Shown: in pieces, positions 1 through 8,756 of the stretch
How the letters are laid out: each line of letters begins with the position of its first letter
How positions within the stretch are numbered: the stretch's first letter is position 1
Origin: JASHVB01 sp035508435
GTDB lineage: Bacteria > Pseudomonadota > Alphaproteobacteria > Acetobacterales > Acetobacteraceae
DNA length: 64,000 bases
Reading direction: 5' to 3'
Assembly: GCA_035508435.1 (NCBI GenBank)
Contig: DATJNA010000034.1
Location: 1 to 64,000 of the forward strand
The notes under the pieces: generated by a model
Database searches by the model: none
Told to the model about the DNA's origin: nothing
What the model saw: the letters and a program-made list of their open reading frames with translations, nothing else
Made by a program: the position numbers and the translations under genes

Positions 1-13
1 CCCGAGACAAGCA

Positions 14-1093
14 GTGACCGAGATCGCCATCACGCGCACGACGCAGCCGAAGCAGCCGCCGGCCGACGAGACCCTGGCGTTTGGCCGCGTGTTCACCGAC
101 CATATGTTCCTGCTGGACTACGATGCGGGTCGCGGCTGGCACAGCCCGCGCATCGTTCCGTACGCCCCGTTCACCCTGGATCCAGCCACCTGCGTGCTGC
201 ACTACGGTCAGGCGATCTTCGACGGGCTGAAGGCGTTTCGCGGCCCCGATGGCCGGGTCCGCTTGTTCCGCTTGCCCGACCACGCGCGGCGGCTGAACCG
301 CTCGGCGCATTATCTGTGCATCCCGGAACTCGATCCGGCGATGGTGGAGGAATCCATCCGTGCGCTGGTGGACGTGGACCAGCGTTGGGTGCCGTCGTTG
401 CCAGGCACCTCGCTCTATATCCGGCCGACGGTGATCGCGACCGAGACGTTCCTCGGCGTGCATCCCTCGAGCAATTATTTGTACTATGTCATCGTCGGGC
501 CGGTCGGGGCGTATTACAAGGAAGGAATGAATCCGGTGAGCATCCTCGCCTCCGACAAGTATGTGCGGGCGGTGCAGGGCGGGCTGGGCGCGGCGAAGAC
601 CGCCGGCAACTACGCCGCCAGCCTGTACGGCGCGGAGGAGGCGCAGCATCAGGGCTATACCCAGGTGCTGTGGCTGGATGGCGTGGAGCATCGCTATCTC
701 GACGAAGTCGGCACGATGAACATCATGCTGAAGATCGACGACGAGGTGATCACGCCGCCGCTGAACGGCGCCATCCTGGCCGGCGTCACGCGGGATTCGG
801 TGCTGACGCTGCTGCGGGACTGGGGGCTGCGGGTTGCGGAGCGGCCGGTGGCGATCGACGAGGTGATTGCCGCGGCGCAGGCCGGGTGCCTCGAGATGTG
901 GGGCACCGGCACCGCGGCCGTGATCTCGCCGGTGGGCGAGCTTGGCTACAAGGGCGAGCGCCACGTCATCAACGGTGGCCGGACCGGAGCGCTGACGCGG
1001 AAACTGTACGACACGATCGTGGGGATCCAGTACGGCACGGCGCCCGATCCGCATGGGTGGACGCGGCTGCTGGGGAACCGCTTGGGCGGCTAA
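14..1093 (+). CDS. ilvE: Branched-chain amino acid aminotransferase
   Basis: PLP-dependent class IV (fold type IV) transaminase that interconverts leucine, isoleucine and valine with their 2-oxo acids using glutamate/2-oxoglutarate. The 359-residue length fits the longer BCAT type. The PLP lysine is K195 in GAAKTAGNYAASL. The EVGTMN stretch (231-236) and GTGTAAVISP (297-306) are the family's cofactor phosphate and substrate-loop motifs. The start is a GTG at 14; nothing upstream is visible because the window begins there, so an earlier start cannot be excluded. The gene stands alone, followed by about 300 bp of repeat-rich DNA. Confidence 0.93.
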   Translation: MTEIAITRTTQPKQPPADETLAFGRVFTDHMFLLDYDAGRGWHSPRIVPYAPFTLDPATCVLHYGQAIFDGLKAFRGPDGRVRLFRLPDHARRLNRSAHYLCIPELDPAMVEESIRALVDVDQRWVPSLPGTSLYIRPTVIATETFLGVHPSSNYLYYVIVGPVGAYYKEGMNPVSILASDKYVRAVQGGLGAAKTAGNYAASLYGAEEAQHQGYTQVLWLDGVEHRYLDEVGTMNIMLKIDDEVITPPLNGAILAGVTRDSVLTLLRDWGLRVAERPVAIDEVIAAAQAGCLEMWGTGTAAVISPVGELGYKGERHVINGGRTGALTRKLYDTIVGIQYGTAPDPHGWTRLLGNRLGG

Positions 1094-1206
1094 CATCCAC
1101 GATCGGCGAAACGCGAGTCCGACCCACCGTTGCGAGGGCCGCGAGCGCGGCGCGGCGGGAAGCAGCGGCCCGGTTCGAGCAAGTGCACCGACTGCGGATC
1201 TACGTC

Positions 1207-1250
1207 TGACCGAGATTGCGTCGGCGCTGTCGGGGCCTCGCACTGACGCA
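1207..1250. repeat. Copy of dispersed palindromic element
   Basis: It reads TGACCGAGATTGCGTCGG at one end and GGGGCCTCGCACTGACG at the other, matching the GGATTGCTTCG / CCTCGCAATGACA ends of other copies in this window (10349-10386, 31740-31777, 54396-54537). It lies in the gap between ilvE and the convergent GGDEF/EAL gene. Confidence 0.55.
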
Positions 1251-1276
1251 GGGGCACCGGCGTCGTGCCGCGCTTC

Positions 1277-1392
1277 GCTGCCGCGTCCGCGCAACTTTGG
1301 CGCAGCAACGCTGCCGCGTCCGCGCAACTTTGGCGTAGCAACGCTGCGCGGCCGCGCAACTTTGGCGCAGCAACGCTGCGCGGCCGCGATGG
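1277..1392. repeat. 33-bp tandem repeat, about 3.5 copies
   Basis: Three consecutive units at 1277-1309, 1310-1342 and 1343-1374, plus a partial unit to about 1392. Each begins GCTGC and carries the core CGCGCAACTTTGGCG followed by AGCAAC. Units 1 and 2 differ at one base. Unit 3 has a GCGCGG block in place of GCCGCGTCC. The array abuts the stop codon of the minus-strand GGDEF/EAL gene at 1395. The rest of the 1094-1394 gap holds only the palindromic element copy at 1207-1250. Confidence 0.8.
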
Positions 1393-1394
1393 CG

Positions 1395-4244
1395 CTACTC
1401 TGCCGCGTCGGCGCCGAGAAGTGCCGGATCAGGCGCCGCGATGGCGATCACCCGCGGCGCCGGGACCTCGGCCAGCAGCGTCCGCCAGGCCGGGGCACGG
1501 CGCAGCAACGCCGGAATTTCCGCGCCAGGCACGGGGCGCGAGAACAGGTAGCCTTGCATCTCGGCGCATCCGGCGCGCGCCAGCGCACGCAATTGCTCGC
1601 GGGTTTCGACGCCCTCGGCGGTGGTGGCGATTCCCAACTCCCGGCTGAGGCCAATCACCGCGCGCACGATCGCGCTGCAATCGTGCTGACTGTCGATCTC
1701 GCGGACGAAGGACTGGTCGATCTTGATGCGGTCGAACTGGAATCGCCTGAGGTAGCTGAGCGAGGAATAGCCGGTGCCGAAATCGTCCATGGCGATGCGT
1801 ACGCCCAGCGCGTGCAGCGCCTGCAACGTTGTCATGGTTGCAGCGGTGTCCGCCAGCATGATCGATTCGGTGATTTCCAGTTCCAGCCGTTCGGGCGGCA
1901 GGCCGGAATTGCGCAGCGCCGCCGCGACGACCGTTACGATATCGCTGTTGCGGAACTGCACCACCGAGAGATTGACGGCGACCAGCGCGCTCTCAGGCCA
2001 TGCCGCCGCGGCGGCGCAAGCTTCCCGCAACGCCCAGGTCCCGATCGGCACGATCAGGCCGGTTTCCTCGGCCAACGGAATGAACACGCCGGGGGAGACC
2101 AGGCCCTTGACCGGATGGCGCCAGCGCGTGAGTGCCTCGAAACCGGCGATTGCGCCGGAACGCACGTCGATCACCGGCTGATAGAACAATTCCAGTTGGC
2201 CGGCTTGCAGCGCCGCGCGCAACTCGGTTTCCATCTCATGACGCACCTGAAGCTCCGCGTCCATTTCGGCCGAGAACAATCGGTACCGCCCGCGGCCGTC
2301 GCGCTTGGCGCGGTGCAGCGCCAGGTCGGCGTTTTTCAGCAGCACATCGGCGTCGGTGCCATCCTGCGGCGCGAAGGCGATGCCGATGCTGCTGCTGCTG
2401 ACGATCTGGCGACCGTCGAGCGCGAAGGGCTGGTGCAGCGAAGCAATCAGCGCGGCGGCAAATGTCACGGCATCCGCGGGTTTGTCCATCGTTGTCTGGA
2501 TCACCGCGAACTCATCGGCGCCGAGATACGCGATGTTGTCCTCGTCCCCGACTTGCTCACGCAGACGCTGCGCCACCGCCTGCAGCAAGGTGTCGCCGAC
2601 CGGGTGGCCGAGCGTGTCATTCACGGCCTTGAACTGGTCGACATCGATGCACAGCAGCGTCACCATCTGGCCGCGCCACGCGAAGCCGAGCGCCAGTTCC
2701 AACCGCTCACGAAACAGCACCCGGTTGGGCAGGTCGGTGAGCGTGTCATGCCGGGCCATGTAGGCGATGCGCGCATCCTTCCGGCGGCGTTCGCCAATGT
2801 CTTCATAGGTTGCCACCCAGCCTTCCCGCATCGGCTCGTGGGTGACGGCGAAGACACGGCCGTCCGACAACTCCCAGATATAGCTGGCCCGCTTTTGTTG
2901 CTCCACCATCTGGTCGCGGCGGGACAGGATACTGGCCAGGTCGTCCGCCGGAACATTGCCATGCGTCATGATTGCCTGCGCGAATGCGGGGTAGCTCATG
3001 CCGGGCGGCAACAGATCCAGTGGCACGCCGCATAATTCGCTGAAGCGCGCGTTGACCACCACCAGGCGGCGCTCGCCGTCGAACATCAGAAGACCCTGGT
3101 GCATGTTGGCGAGCGCGGTGTTGAGCCGCTCTGCCTCCAGCCGTGCCTGGCGTGCCCGCTGTTCGCGTTCGCAGGCATGTTCCAGCTCGGCTTCCGCCAG
3201 GGCGCGGCCGGCTTCCGCCTCGACCTGTGCGGCATAGGCCGCGCTCAGCCGCTCCTGATCGCGCAACTGGCGCACCGCGAGGATCAGGATGGCACTCAGC
3301 ACCAGTTCGGTCAGGACAGTGCCGGCGATCATCCACTGCGCCACGGGGCGCCACTCGCTCAGCGCCTCCTGCACGCTGTCGGTGGCCGACACGATCAGCG
3401 CGTATCGTGGCACGGCATACGGCGCGATCAGCCGCTCCACACCGTCGAGGACGCTGCGGCGCCGGATCACGTCGCTGCCCCGAGCGATCATCGCTTCACG
3501 ATAGGCATCGGGTGCGTCGTAGCTGCGGCCGATCTTGCTATCGAGATGTGGGTAGCGCGCCAGCAGCACGCCGTCGTCCCGGAACAGGCCAACGGACGAC
3601 TGGGGACGCATCTTGATACCGGCGAAGAATTCTTCGAACGAACGAAGCTCGAGGCCGGCACCGACCAGCCCGACAAATTGGCCGTCACGCGCGGTGAAGG
3701 CACGCGCGAGTATTACCATCCAGGTGCCGTCGATCTGGTTTCGCAGCGGGGCACTGAGGAACCAGCCGCGCCTCGGGTCCCGCGCCAGCGCCCGCACGTA
3801 GTCACGGCCGGCGAGATCGCGTTGCGGCATCGGGCGATCATAGGTGGTCGCGAGCAATGTGCCGTTCCGGTCGGCGACCAGCAGGAACTTGATATCCGAG
3901 ATGCCGGCGATGCGGCGCTGCAATTCCTGGTTGGCAGTCGGTTGCGCCATCTCGTTGGTGAGATCGGCGGCGGCATCGATGCCCAGGGCGCGCAAGTGAT
4001 CGATCAGGCCAAGCTCAACGGCGTCAGCCGCCTGGAAGCGCAGCTCGGTTTCCTTGGCCAGGACGTAGGCCGTGTTCTTCAGGTCCCGCTCGGCATGGGC
4101 GACCGCGTCCCGGCGGGCGGTCATGACCAGTGTCGTGGTCGCTGCCGCCAGTGCCACCCCAATGGCGAAGCCACCGGCAGCCAGCATGTGTCTGGCCCGG
4201 GGATTGTGCAGCCAGGCCGTGATGCGAGTGAGGTGGAACAGCAT
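1395..4244 (-). CDS. Membrane dCache-PAS-GGDEF-EAL cyclic-di-GMP enzyme
   Basis: A 949-residue inner-membrane sensor for c-di-GMP turnover. Membrane segments lie at about 23-42 and 303-324 and bracket a periplasmic double-Cache-like ligand domain (about 45-295). A coiled coil (330-375) and a PAS domain (375-485) follow. The GGDEF domain has its signature altered to GADEF (575-579), while its inhibitory-type RxxD site is not evident. The EAL domain keeps EAL (703-705) and DDFGTGYSSL (820-829), plus the ExxE/NLS context expected of an active phosphodiesterase. My reading is that hydrolysis of c-di-GMP is more likely than synthesis; GADEF cyclases are rare, so cyclase activity is uncertain. It is monocistronic and convergent with ilvE. 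Confidence 0.92.
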   Translation of the reverse strand: MLFHLTRITAWLHNPRARHMLAAGGFAIGVALAAATTTLVMTARRDAVAHAERDLKNTAYVLAKETELRFQAADAVELGLIDHLRALGIDAAADLTNEMAQPTANQELQRRIAGISDIKFLLVADRNGTLLATTYDRPMPQRDLAGRDYVRALARDPRRGWFLSAPLRNQIDGTWMVILARAFTARDGQFVGLVGAGLELRSFEEFFAGIKMRPQSSVGLFRDDGVLLARYPHLDSKIGRSYDAPDAYREAMIARGSDVIRRRSVLDGVERLIAPYAVPRYALIVSATDSVQEALSEWRPVAQWMIAGTVLTELVLSAILILAVRQLRDQERLSAAYAAQVEAEAGRALAEAELEHACEREQRARQARLEAERLNTALANMHQGLLMFDGERRLVVVNARFSELCGVPLDLLPPGMSYPAFAQAIMTHGNVPADDLASILSRRDQMVEQQKRASYIWELSDGRVFAVTHEPMREGWVATYEDIGERRRKDARIAYMARHDTLTDLPNRVLFRERLELALGFAWRGQMVTLLCIDVDQFKAVNDTLGHPVGDTLLQAVAQRLREQVGDEDNIAYLGADEFAVIQTTMDKPADAVTFAAALIASLHQPFALDGRQIVSSSSIGIAFAPQDGTDADVLLKNADLALHRAKRDGRGRYRLFSAEMDAELQVRHEMETELRAALQAGQLELFYQPVIDVRSGAIAGFEALTRWRHPVKGLVSPGVFIPLAEETGLIVPIGTWALREACAAAAAWPESALVAVNLSVVQFRNSDIVTVVAAALRNSGLPPERLELEITESIMLADTAATMTTLQALHALGVRIAMDDFGTGYSSLSYLRRFQFDRIKIDQSFVREIDSQHDCSAIVRAVIGLSRELGIATTAEGVETREQLRALARAGCAEMQGYLFSRPVPGAEIPALLRRAPAWRTLLAEVPAPRVIAIAAPDPALLGADAAE

Positions 4245-4649
4245 GCAGGAGCCGCGCGCTAAGTCGCGAGAGCTTACGGTGGATTGGTGAAGCGGCGGTT
4301 AACGTCGTCGGCCAGGCGTCATGGCGGGCGACGGCGGATGAGCGCGCACTTAACCCGAACAACTACGCGCACTTAACATGAACAACCATGCGGACTTAGC
4401 CTGAACATCCGCGCGCACTTACTGTTAACCTGAACAGCTACGTGGTTCTTGTCATGGCCCGGCTTGACCTGGCGATCTACTCTCGCGGAGCAGGCGTGTT
4501 TGCTGGAACTGCGATTGATTCGATCGTGCGCGGAGGCTGGACAAGCCCGGTAATGCGCCCGCGGACACGGGTCTGGCCAAGCCAGGAATGGCTTGGAGGT
4601 TCGTGCGGTATGTTTGCCGCCGGCGCGTTTGTGCGACCGCGCGGGACAA
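4245..4649. other. Gene-poor gap with degenerate repeats
   Basis: About 405 bp between the GGDEF/EAL gene start and the HiPIP stop. It contains the 23-bp repeats at 4344-4440. Next, at about 4453-4478, comes a short stretch reading GTCATGGCCCGGCTTGACC, which resembles a dispersed alphaproteobacterial repeat whose translation often reads MAGLDPAI. No convincing gene was seen. The promoter of the GGDEF/EAL gene should lie near 4250-4400. Confidence 0.5.
4344..4440. repeat. Degenerate 23-bp direct repeats, four units
   Basis: Units begin at about 4344, 4367, 4390 and 4413. Each has the pattern GCGCACTTA, two to seven variable bases, then GAACA and about six more bases. Unit 4 carries a six-base insertion. 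The array sits just upstream of the GGDEF/EAL gene and could bind a regulator, but it may equally be neutral repeat DNA. Confidence 0.6.
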
Positions 4650-4916
4650 TCAATCGGGTAGATCGAACAATCGGCACCAGCCGTTGGGGCTGACGTCGCC
4701 AGCGACCACCTGGCACGATCGAGGGCGACGGAAGAAGGTGCAGCCGGAGCAATTCAGGCCGCCGCGCGGATGGTCCTGGTACTGTGCGGCGGCCTGCGAT
4801 ATCCTGGCGGGCGCATCGGCACGGGCGCGCGGTGTGCCGGCACCGAGCAAGGCCACGGCCAGCAGGGGCCGGCGCCGCACCAGGCCATCGGAACCATCAG
4901 GCGGGCTTGCTGACAT
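4650..4916 (-). CDS. High-potential iron-sulfur protein (HiPIP)
   Basis: An 88-residue secreted [4Fe-4S] electron carrier. The four cluster cysteines are C56, C59, C68 and C81, giving C-x2-C-x8-C-x12-C, the spacing of the small HiPIPs. The context (GGLNCSGCTFF, and SPNGWC near the end) is the family's. The leader VRRRPLLAVALLGAG (13-27) has consecutive arginines and an Ala-x-Ala site near 33, consistent with Tat export of a folded cluster protein. The ATG at 4916 lies 20 bp inside the end of the upstream amidohydrolase gene, so the two are probably cotranscribed and translationally coupled. HiPIPs serve as periplasmic electron donors in some phototrophs and respirers; the partner here is unknown. 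Confidence 0.88.
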   Translation of the reverse strand: MSASPPDGSDGLVRRRPLLAVALLGAGTPRARADAPARISQAAAQYQDHPRGGLNCSGCTFFRRPRSCQVVAGDVSPNGWCRLFDLPD

Positions 4917-6393
4917 AGCCGTAGCGCAGATTGCTGCGTCCCGGCCCGGCGCGGAGGTAGTCTCCCTTCAGCGCCGCGAAACGATCTCCCGTCACGACCT
5001 CCGCATGTTGCTCCAGCCCGTACAGCCGCGCGGAATTGCCGCTGAAGATCGCGGTCTTCACCGGGCCGGTCGCCGCTCCCAGCGGCTGGAAGCCGTGCTG
5101 CTTCTGCATGTCCTCGGGAATTTCCAGGCGCCGCAGTCCCTCGATCTGCCATTGCGGCGCGCCGGTCCACACCGCGTCGGTGCCCCAGACCACGCGGTCC
5201 ACGCCCAGACCCTTGACCAGCATGCCCATCAGCGCCGCCGCCAGCCGCGGCTCGGCCACCGCGGTCCAGGCGAACAACTGGCCGAGGTCGCCATACACGT
5301 TGGTCACGCCGTATTTCTCGGGAATCTCCGCGAGATCGCTGGTCCATGAGCTGCGGCCGGTCCGGTCGAACTCCGCCATGCCGTCGGCGGGATTGCCACC
5401 CACCCAGCGATAACCCGAGTGATAGACAAGGAAATTCAGTTGCGGCCAGTCCTTCGCGGCGCGGCCGATGTCGCTGACATCGGCATAGGGGCGCAGGCGC
5501 GGGAATTTCGCCGCCACCGCAGGCGCAAACAGGCCCTTGTGGATGCAGACATTGCGGATCTTGGTCCTGGCAATGCGTTCATAGAACGGATACATCAGCT
5601 TCTCGTCATCGGCGTGCCAAGGATGCGCCGCCAGTTCCTTGTGCGTGTTGTCGCCGACGGTGTAGCCCTTCCACGAATCCGGCTGGTACTTTTCGATCGC
5701 GACATCCACTTGCTCGAGCCAGCCGGGCTGCCCGGGCGTGATGGTGAAATGCGCCAGCATCCGCCGTGAACCGGCCTGCTGGTTCACCATCGCGCGGGTC
5801 TTGAACACTTGCTCCTGCGGAATGAACCAGTCCTGCGGCACATCGGACGGCGAGTTGGACAGCAGCGCGACCTTGGTGTCGCTGTCCAGATAAATCTCCT
5901 TCACGTAATTCCCGTATTTCAAATCATCGATCGTTTGCTCCTTGCCGCTGAGTTCCTTGTTCCAGCCCCATTGCCCCACCGCCTCGCGCGCCTTCACGAA
6001 CCCCATCAGCCGCGTGTCGTCGCGCAGGAAATGCGTGTGTCCGTCGATCACCATCTGGTTGGCCAGCGCATTGGCGCGCGCATCGGCCGCCTCTGGCGTC
6101 GCCGCCTCGGCCTCGCTGGCATCGAACAAGGGACCGAACACCTGGTTGAGCGCGACGAAGGAAGCGGCCATGCCGGCGGCGGTCTGGAAGAAGCCGCGGC
6201 GCGACAGGCCCTGGCGGCGGGCAAGCCGGTCGCTCATGTCGATCAGTCGCGCTTCGACCTCGCGCTGCCGCGCGGTCTGCGGCACGGGCAGGTATTCGTC
6301 GCTGGAGACGATCTGCGTCGGCACCGGCGAGGGGAAGGACGCGGTTTCCGCCGGCAGCAGGCCGCTGATCATCTCGTCGGTCAGGAATCTCAT
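4897..6393 (-). CDS. Tat-exported amidohydrolase-family metal hydrolase
   Basis: A 498-residue protein of the amidohydrolase-2 / TIM-barrel metal hydrolase type. The metal-binding HxH is in IDGHTHF (H119, H121), and a late Asp of the barrel is in VVWGTDAVW. A twin-arginine signal, SRRGFFQTAAGMAASF (64-79), sits unusually far from the N terminus, behind about 60 polar residues. The start at 6393 is chosen because GGGAGG lies directly upstream; longer in-frame extension to 6768 has no such site. The substrate is unknown. Close linkage and overlap with the HiPIP gene suggest a joint periplasmic function, which is inference. Confidence 0.82.
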   Translation of the reverse strand: MRFLTDEMISGLLPAETASFPSPVPTQIVSSDEYLPVPQTARQREVEARLIDMSDRLARRQGLSRRGFFQTAAGMAASFVALNQVFGPLFDASEAEAATPEAADARANALANQMVIDGHTHFLRDDTRLMGFVKAREAVGQWGWNKELSGKEQTIDDLKYGNYVKEIYLDSDTKVALLSNSPSDVPQDWFIPQEQVFKTRAMVNQQAGSRRMLAHFTITPGQPGWLEQVDVAIEKYQPDSWKGYTVGDNTHKELAAHPWHADDEKLMYPFYERIARTKIRNVCIHKGLFAPAVAAKFPRLRPYADVSDIGRAAKDWPQLNFLVYHSGYRWVGGNPADGMAEFDRTGRSSWTSDLAEIPEKYGVTNVYGDLGQLFAWTAVAEPRLAAALMGMLVKGLGVDRVVWGTDAVWTGAPQWQIEGLRRLEIPEDMQKQHGFQPLGAATGPVKTAIFSGNSARLYGLEQHAEVVTGDRFAALKGDYLRAGPGRSNLRYGYVSKPA

Positions 6394-6420
6394 GGCAGTC
6401 CTCCCGGTTACACACGATCT

Positions 6421-6452
6421 GGCGTCATTGCGGGGAGCGAAGCGCATTCCGC
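6421..6452. repeat. Partial copy of dispersed palindromic element
   Basis: It reads GTCATTGCGGGGAGCGAAGC on the plus strand, an inverted and shortened version of the element seen at 54496-54537. It lies in the divergent 205-bp region between the amidohydrolase and the ABC permease, where promoters for both should sit. Confidence 0.45.
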
Positions 6453-6598
6453 CTCTGATGTATAGGCTGGCTTGCGCAACAGCCTTACGGTTAGTTGCAC
6501 GCCTGCCGCCTTGACACTGGCCCGCCCTGCTCTGCACGGTCGGCGCGCAGGGAAACCAGCCGGCCCGGCGAGCGCCGGCCGCAGCGGAAACGGTTCGC

Positions 6599-7654
6599 GT
6601 GTCGAGAAGCAGCGTGTTCCGCGCCACCGGGGAGGGCGCATCGGCAGAGCACACCGGTGCGGCAGCGCCGCCACATCCTATGCTTGCCGCATTGTCGCAC
6701 GTGCTGCTGGTGCCATGGGCCGGCGTGCTGATCGCCCTGTTGCTGATCTCTGCCGCGCTGACCTTCACATCGCCTTACTTCCTGTCCACCGAGAACATCT
6801 TCGGCACCGTCGCCGTGTATTTCTCCTGGATCTGCATCGCCGGATTCGGCGAGGCGATCGTGATGATCGGCGGCGGACTGGACCTCGCGGTCGGCTCCTC
6901 GATGGGGCTCGGCGGCATGATCTGCTGCCTGGCGCTGAGCGCGGGAAGCGGCCTGTGGCTTGCCATCCTCGCCGGGCTGGCAGCCGGACTTGCGATCGGG
7001 TTGGCGAACGCGCTTGCCATCACACGCATCCGGCTCAATCCGTTCATCGCCACGCTCGGATCGCTGAGCATCGTGCGCGGGCTGACTTACGGCATCGTAC
7101 AGGGTGCCGCGATCACACCACCGGACGATGCGGCGGGCCGCGTGTTCTCCTGGCTCGGCAACGGCACGGTGGGGCCGGTGCCGGTCCCGGTGCTGATCAT
7201 GCTGGTGATCGGCCTCGCGCTGGTGGTGATGATGAATCAGACGCGGTTCGGCCGGCACATCTACGCCGTCGGCGGCAACGAAGCGGCCGCGCGTTTGCTC
7301 GGCCTCAAAGTCGATCGCATCAAGCTCGCGATGTACCTGCTGTCCGGCTTGCTCTCTGCCCTGGGCGGCGTGCTGCTGGCGGCAAAGGCGGGCACCGCAC
7401 TGCCCGACGCCGCCACCGGCTACGAACTGGAAGTGATCGCCGCCGTCATCATTGGCGGTACCAGCCTGTATGGCGGGCGCGGCACGATTCCCGGCGTGCT
7501 GATCGGCGCGGCCCTGCTGGGCGTGATCAACAACGGCATCGTCTTGCTCGGGCTGGCCGGCTACTGGCAACAGCTCATCACCGGACTCGTCATCGCCGCG
7601 GCGGCGACGCTGGATGTCGCGCGCCAACGGCTGGAGGCGCTGCGGCGGACATGA
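6599..7654 (+). CDS. ABC transporter permease, ribose/fructose type
   Basis: Membrane permease of the carbohydrate-uptake-2 (RbsC/FrcC) family, 351 residues with about ten hydrophobic segments. Family motifs include GGGLDLAVGSSMGLGG after the third segment and EVIAAVIIGGTSLYGGRGT near the C-terminal third, where the EAA-like loop contacts the ATPase. The GTG at 6599 has a weak GGAAACGG site. An ATG at 6680 would give a shorter protein beginning MLAALSHVLL and remains possible. It is the first gene of a three-gene importer operon. No regulator or sugar-modifying enzyme is adjacent, so the sugar cannot be named. Confidence 0.9.
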   Translation: MSRSSVFRATGEGASAEHTGAAAPPHPMLAALSHVLLVPWAGVLIALLLISAALTFTSPYFLSTENIFGTVAVYFSWICIAGFGEAIVMIGGGLDLAVGSSMGLGGMICCLALSAGSGLWLAILAGLAAGLAIGLANALAITRIRLNPFIATLGSLSIVRGLTYGIVQGAAITPPDDAAGRVFSWLGNGTVGPVPVPVLIMLVIGLALVVMMNQTRFGRHIYAVGGNEAAARLLGLKVDRIKLAMYLLSGLLSALGGVLLAAKAGTALPDAATGYELEVIAAVIIGGTSLYGGRGTIPGVLIGAALLGVINNGIVLLGLAGYWQQLITGLVIAAAATLDVARQRLEALRRT

Positions 7655-7694
7655 GCGCGCGGAAACCACGACACCATCAGGAGGAAACACCACG

Positions 7695-8756
7695 ATGACC
7701 AGCGATCAGACAGAGCAATCGCGCGCTACCACGCGTCGTCGTCTGCTGCGGGCGGGGGCGCTGTCCGGTGCCGGCCTTGCCGGCGCCACGCTGCTGGCGC
7801 GGCCGTGGGTGGCGCGCGCCGCGCGTCGCCTGAGCATCGCCGTGATTCCGAAATCGCTGGACAACAGCGTGTTCTATTACGCGCATTACGGCGCACAGAA
7901 GCGCGCCAAGGAACTGGGCGATGTGGACGTGATCTGGACCGCATCCACCACCTCGGATGCCAACCAGGAGGCGCAGGTGCTCACCGGTCTGGTGACACGC
8001 CATGTGAACGGCATGGCAGTGGACGCCAACGCGCCGCAGCCGCTGATGGGGCCGATCGCGCAGGCGGTGGCGCAGGGCATCAAGGTCATCACCTGGGATT
8101 CCGATGTGCCCGACAGCAAGCGGCAATTGTTCTATGGCGTGGACAGCAACGCGATGGGGCAGAAGCTGGCGGAAGAGACGGTGAAGGCGATGGGCACGTC
8201 GGGCACCGTCATTCTGGTGAGCGGCGGCCCCGGCGCCACCAATCTGAACGCGCGGCTGAAGGGCGCCACCGATACGCTGGCCAAATATCCCAACATCAAG
8301 ACCATGGGGCCGTTCTTCCACGACGACGACCTGGTGAAGGCGCAGCAGCTCACCAACAATCTGCTGGTGTCCCATCCGGATGCCGGCGCCATCCTGATGG
8401 TCGCGGGCGTGCCGTTCTTCGGCAAAATGAGCGCGCTGCCGGCGGTGATGAAGAACCAGGGCAGGGTGAAGATCATCACCACCGACGTGCTGGCGCCGGA
8501 ACTGCCGTTTGTGAAGGACGGCTATGTGCAGGCGCTGGTCGGGCAGGATTACTGGGGCTGGGGCTACCAGTCGGTCAGCATCCTCTACAATCTGCTGACC
8601 AACTCGAAATGCCAGTATCCCGCGCTGGTGCCGCAGAACATGCCGGTGGTGACGGCGGCGAACGTGGATGACTGGATCAAGCGCTGGAAGCAGGCGGCGA
8701 CGCCGGCTGGTGCGGCGGCGGCGTTCAAGGAGCCGCCGATCGGCTGCGCCGCATGA
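7695..8756 (+). CDS. Sugar ABC transporter substrate-binding protein
   Basis: Periplasmic binding protein of the RbsB-like type I family, 353 residues. The start at 7695 follows AGGAGG at 7679-7684. A Tat-type leader (TRRRLLRAGALSG, 13-25) ends near ARA at 40-43. Internal motifs such as DANAPQPL, ITWDSDVPDSKRQLFYGVD and LVSGGPGATNLNARLKG resemble the ligand-contacting loops of ribose/xylose-type binding proteins. Its stop overlaps the start of the ATPase gene (ATGA). It delivers a sugar or sugar-like ligand to the neighbouring permease. Confidence 0.9.
   Translation: MTSDQTEQSRATTRRRLLRAGALSGAGLAGATLLARPWVARAARRLSIAVIPKSLDNSVFYYAHYGAQKRAKELGDVDVIWTASTTSDANQEAQVLTGLVTRHVNGMAVDANAPQPLMGPIAQAVAQGIKVITWDSDVPDSKRQLFYGVDSNAMGQKLAEETVKAMGTSGTVILVSGGPGATNLNARLKGATDTLAKYPNIKTMGPFFHDDDLVKAQQLTNNLLVSHPDAGAILMVAGVPFFGKMSALPAVMKNQGRVKIITTDVLAPELPFVKDGYVQALVGQDYWGWGYQSVSILYNLLTNSKCQYPALVPQNMPVVTAANVDDWIKRWKQAATPAGAAAAFKEPPIGCAA

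Noticed and set aside
1053..3035. Long plus-strand open frame opposite the GGDEF/EAL gene
   Set aside because: It mirrors the true gene; its translation is Arg/Gln/His-rich with no motifs, as expected of antisense frames in high-GC DNA.
4442..4693. Small plus-strand frame beginning MVLVMARLDLAIYS
   Set aside because: The start resembles translation of a dispersed alphaproteobacterial repeat (MAGLDPAI type), and the frame runs antisense into the HiPIP gene.
6394..6768. N-terminal extension of the amidohydrolase
   Set aside because: The sequence before 6393 lacks a ribosome site and crosses a palindromic element; GGGAGG marks 6393.
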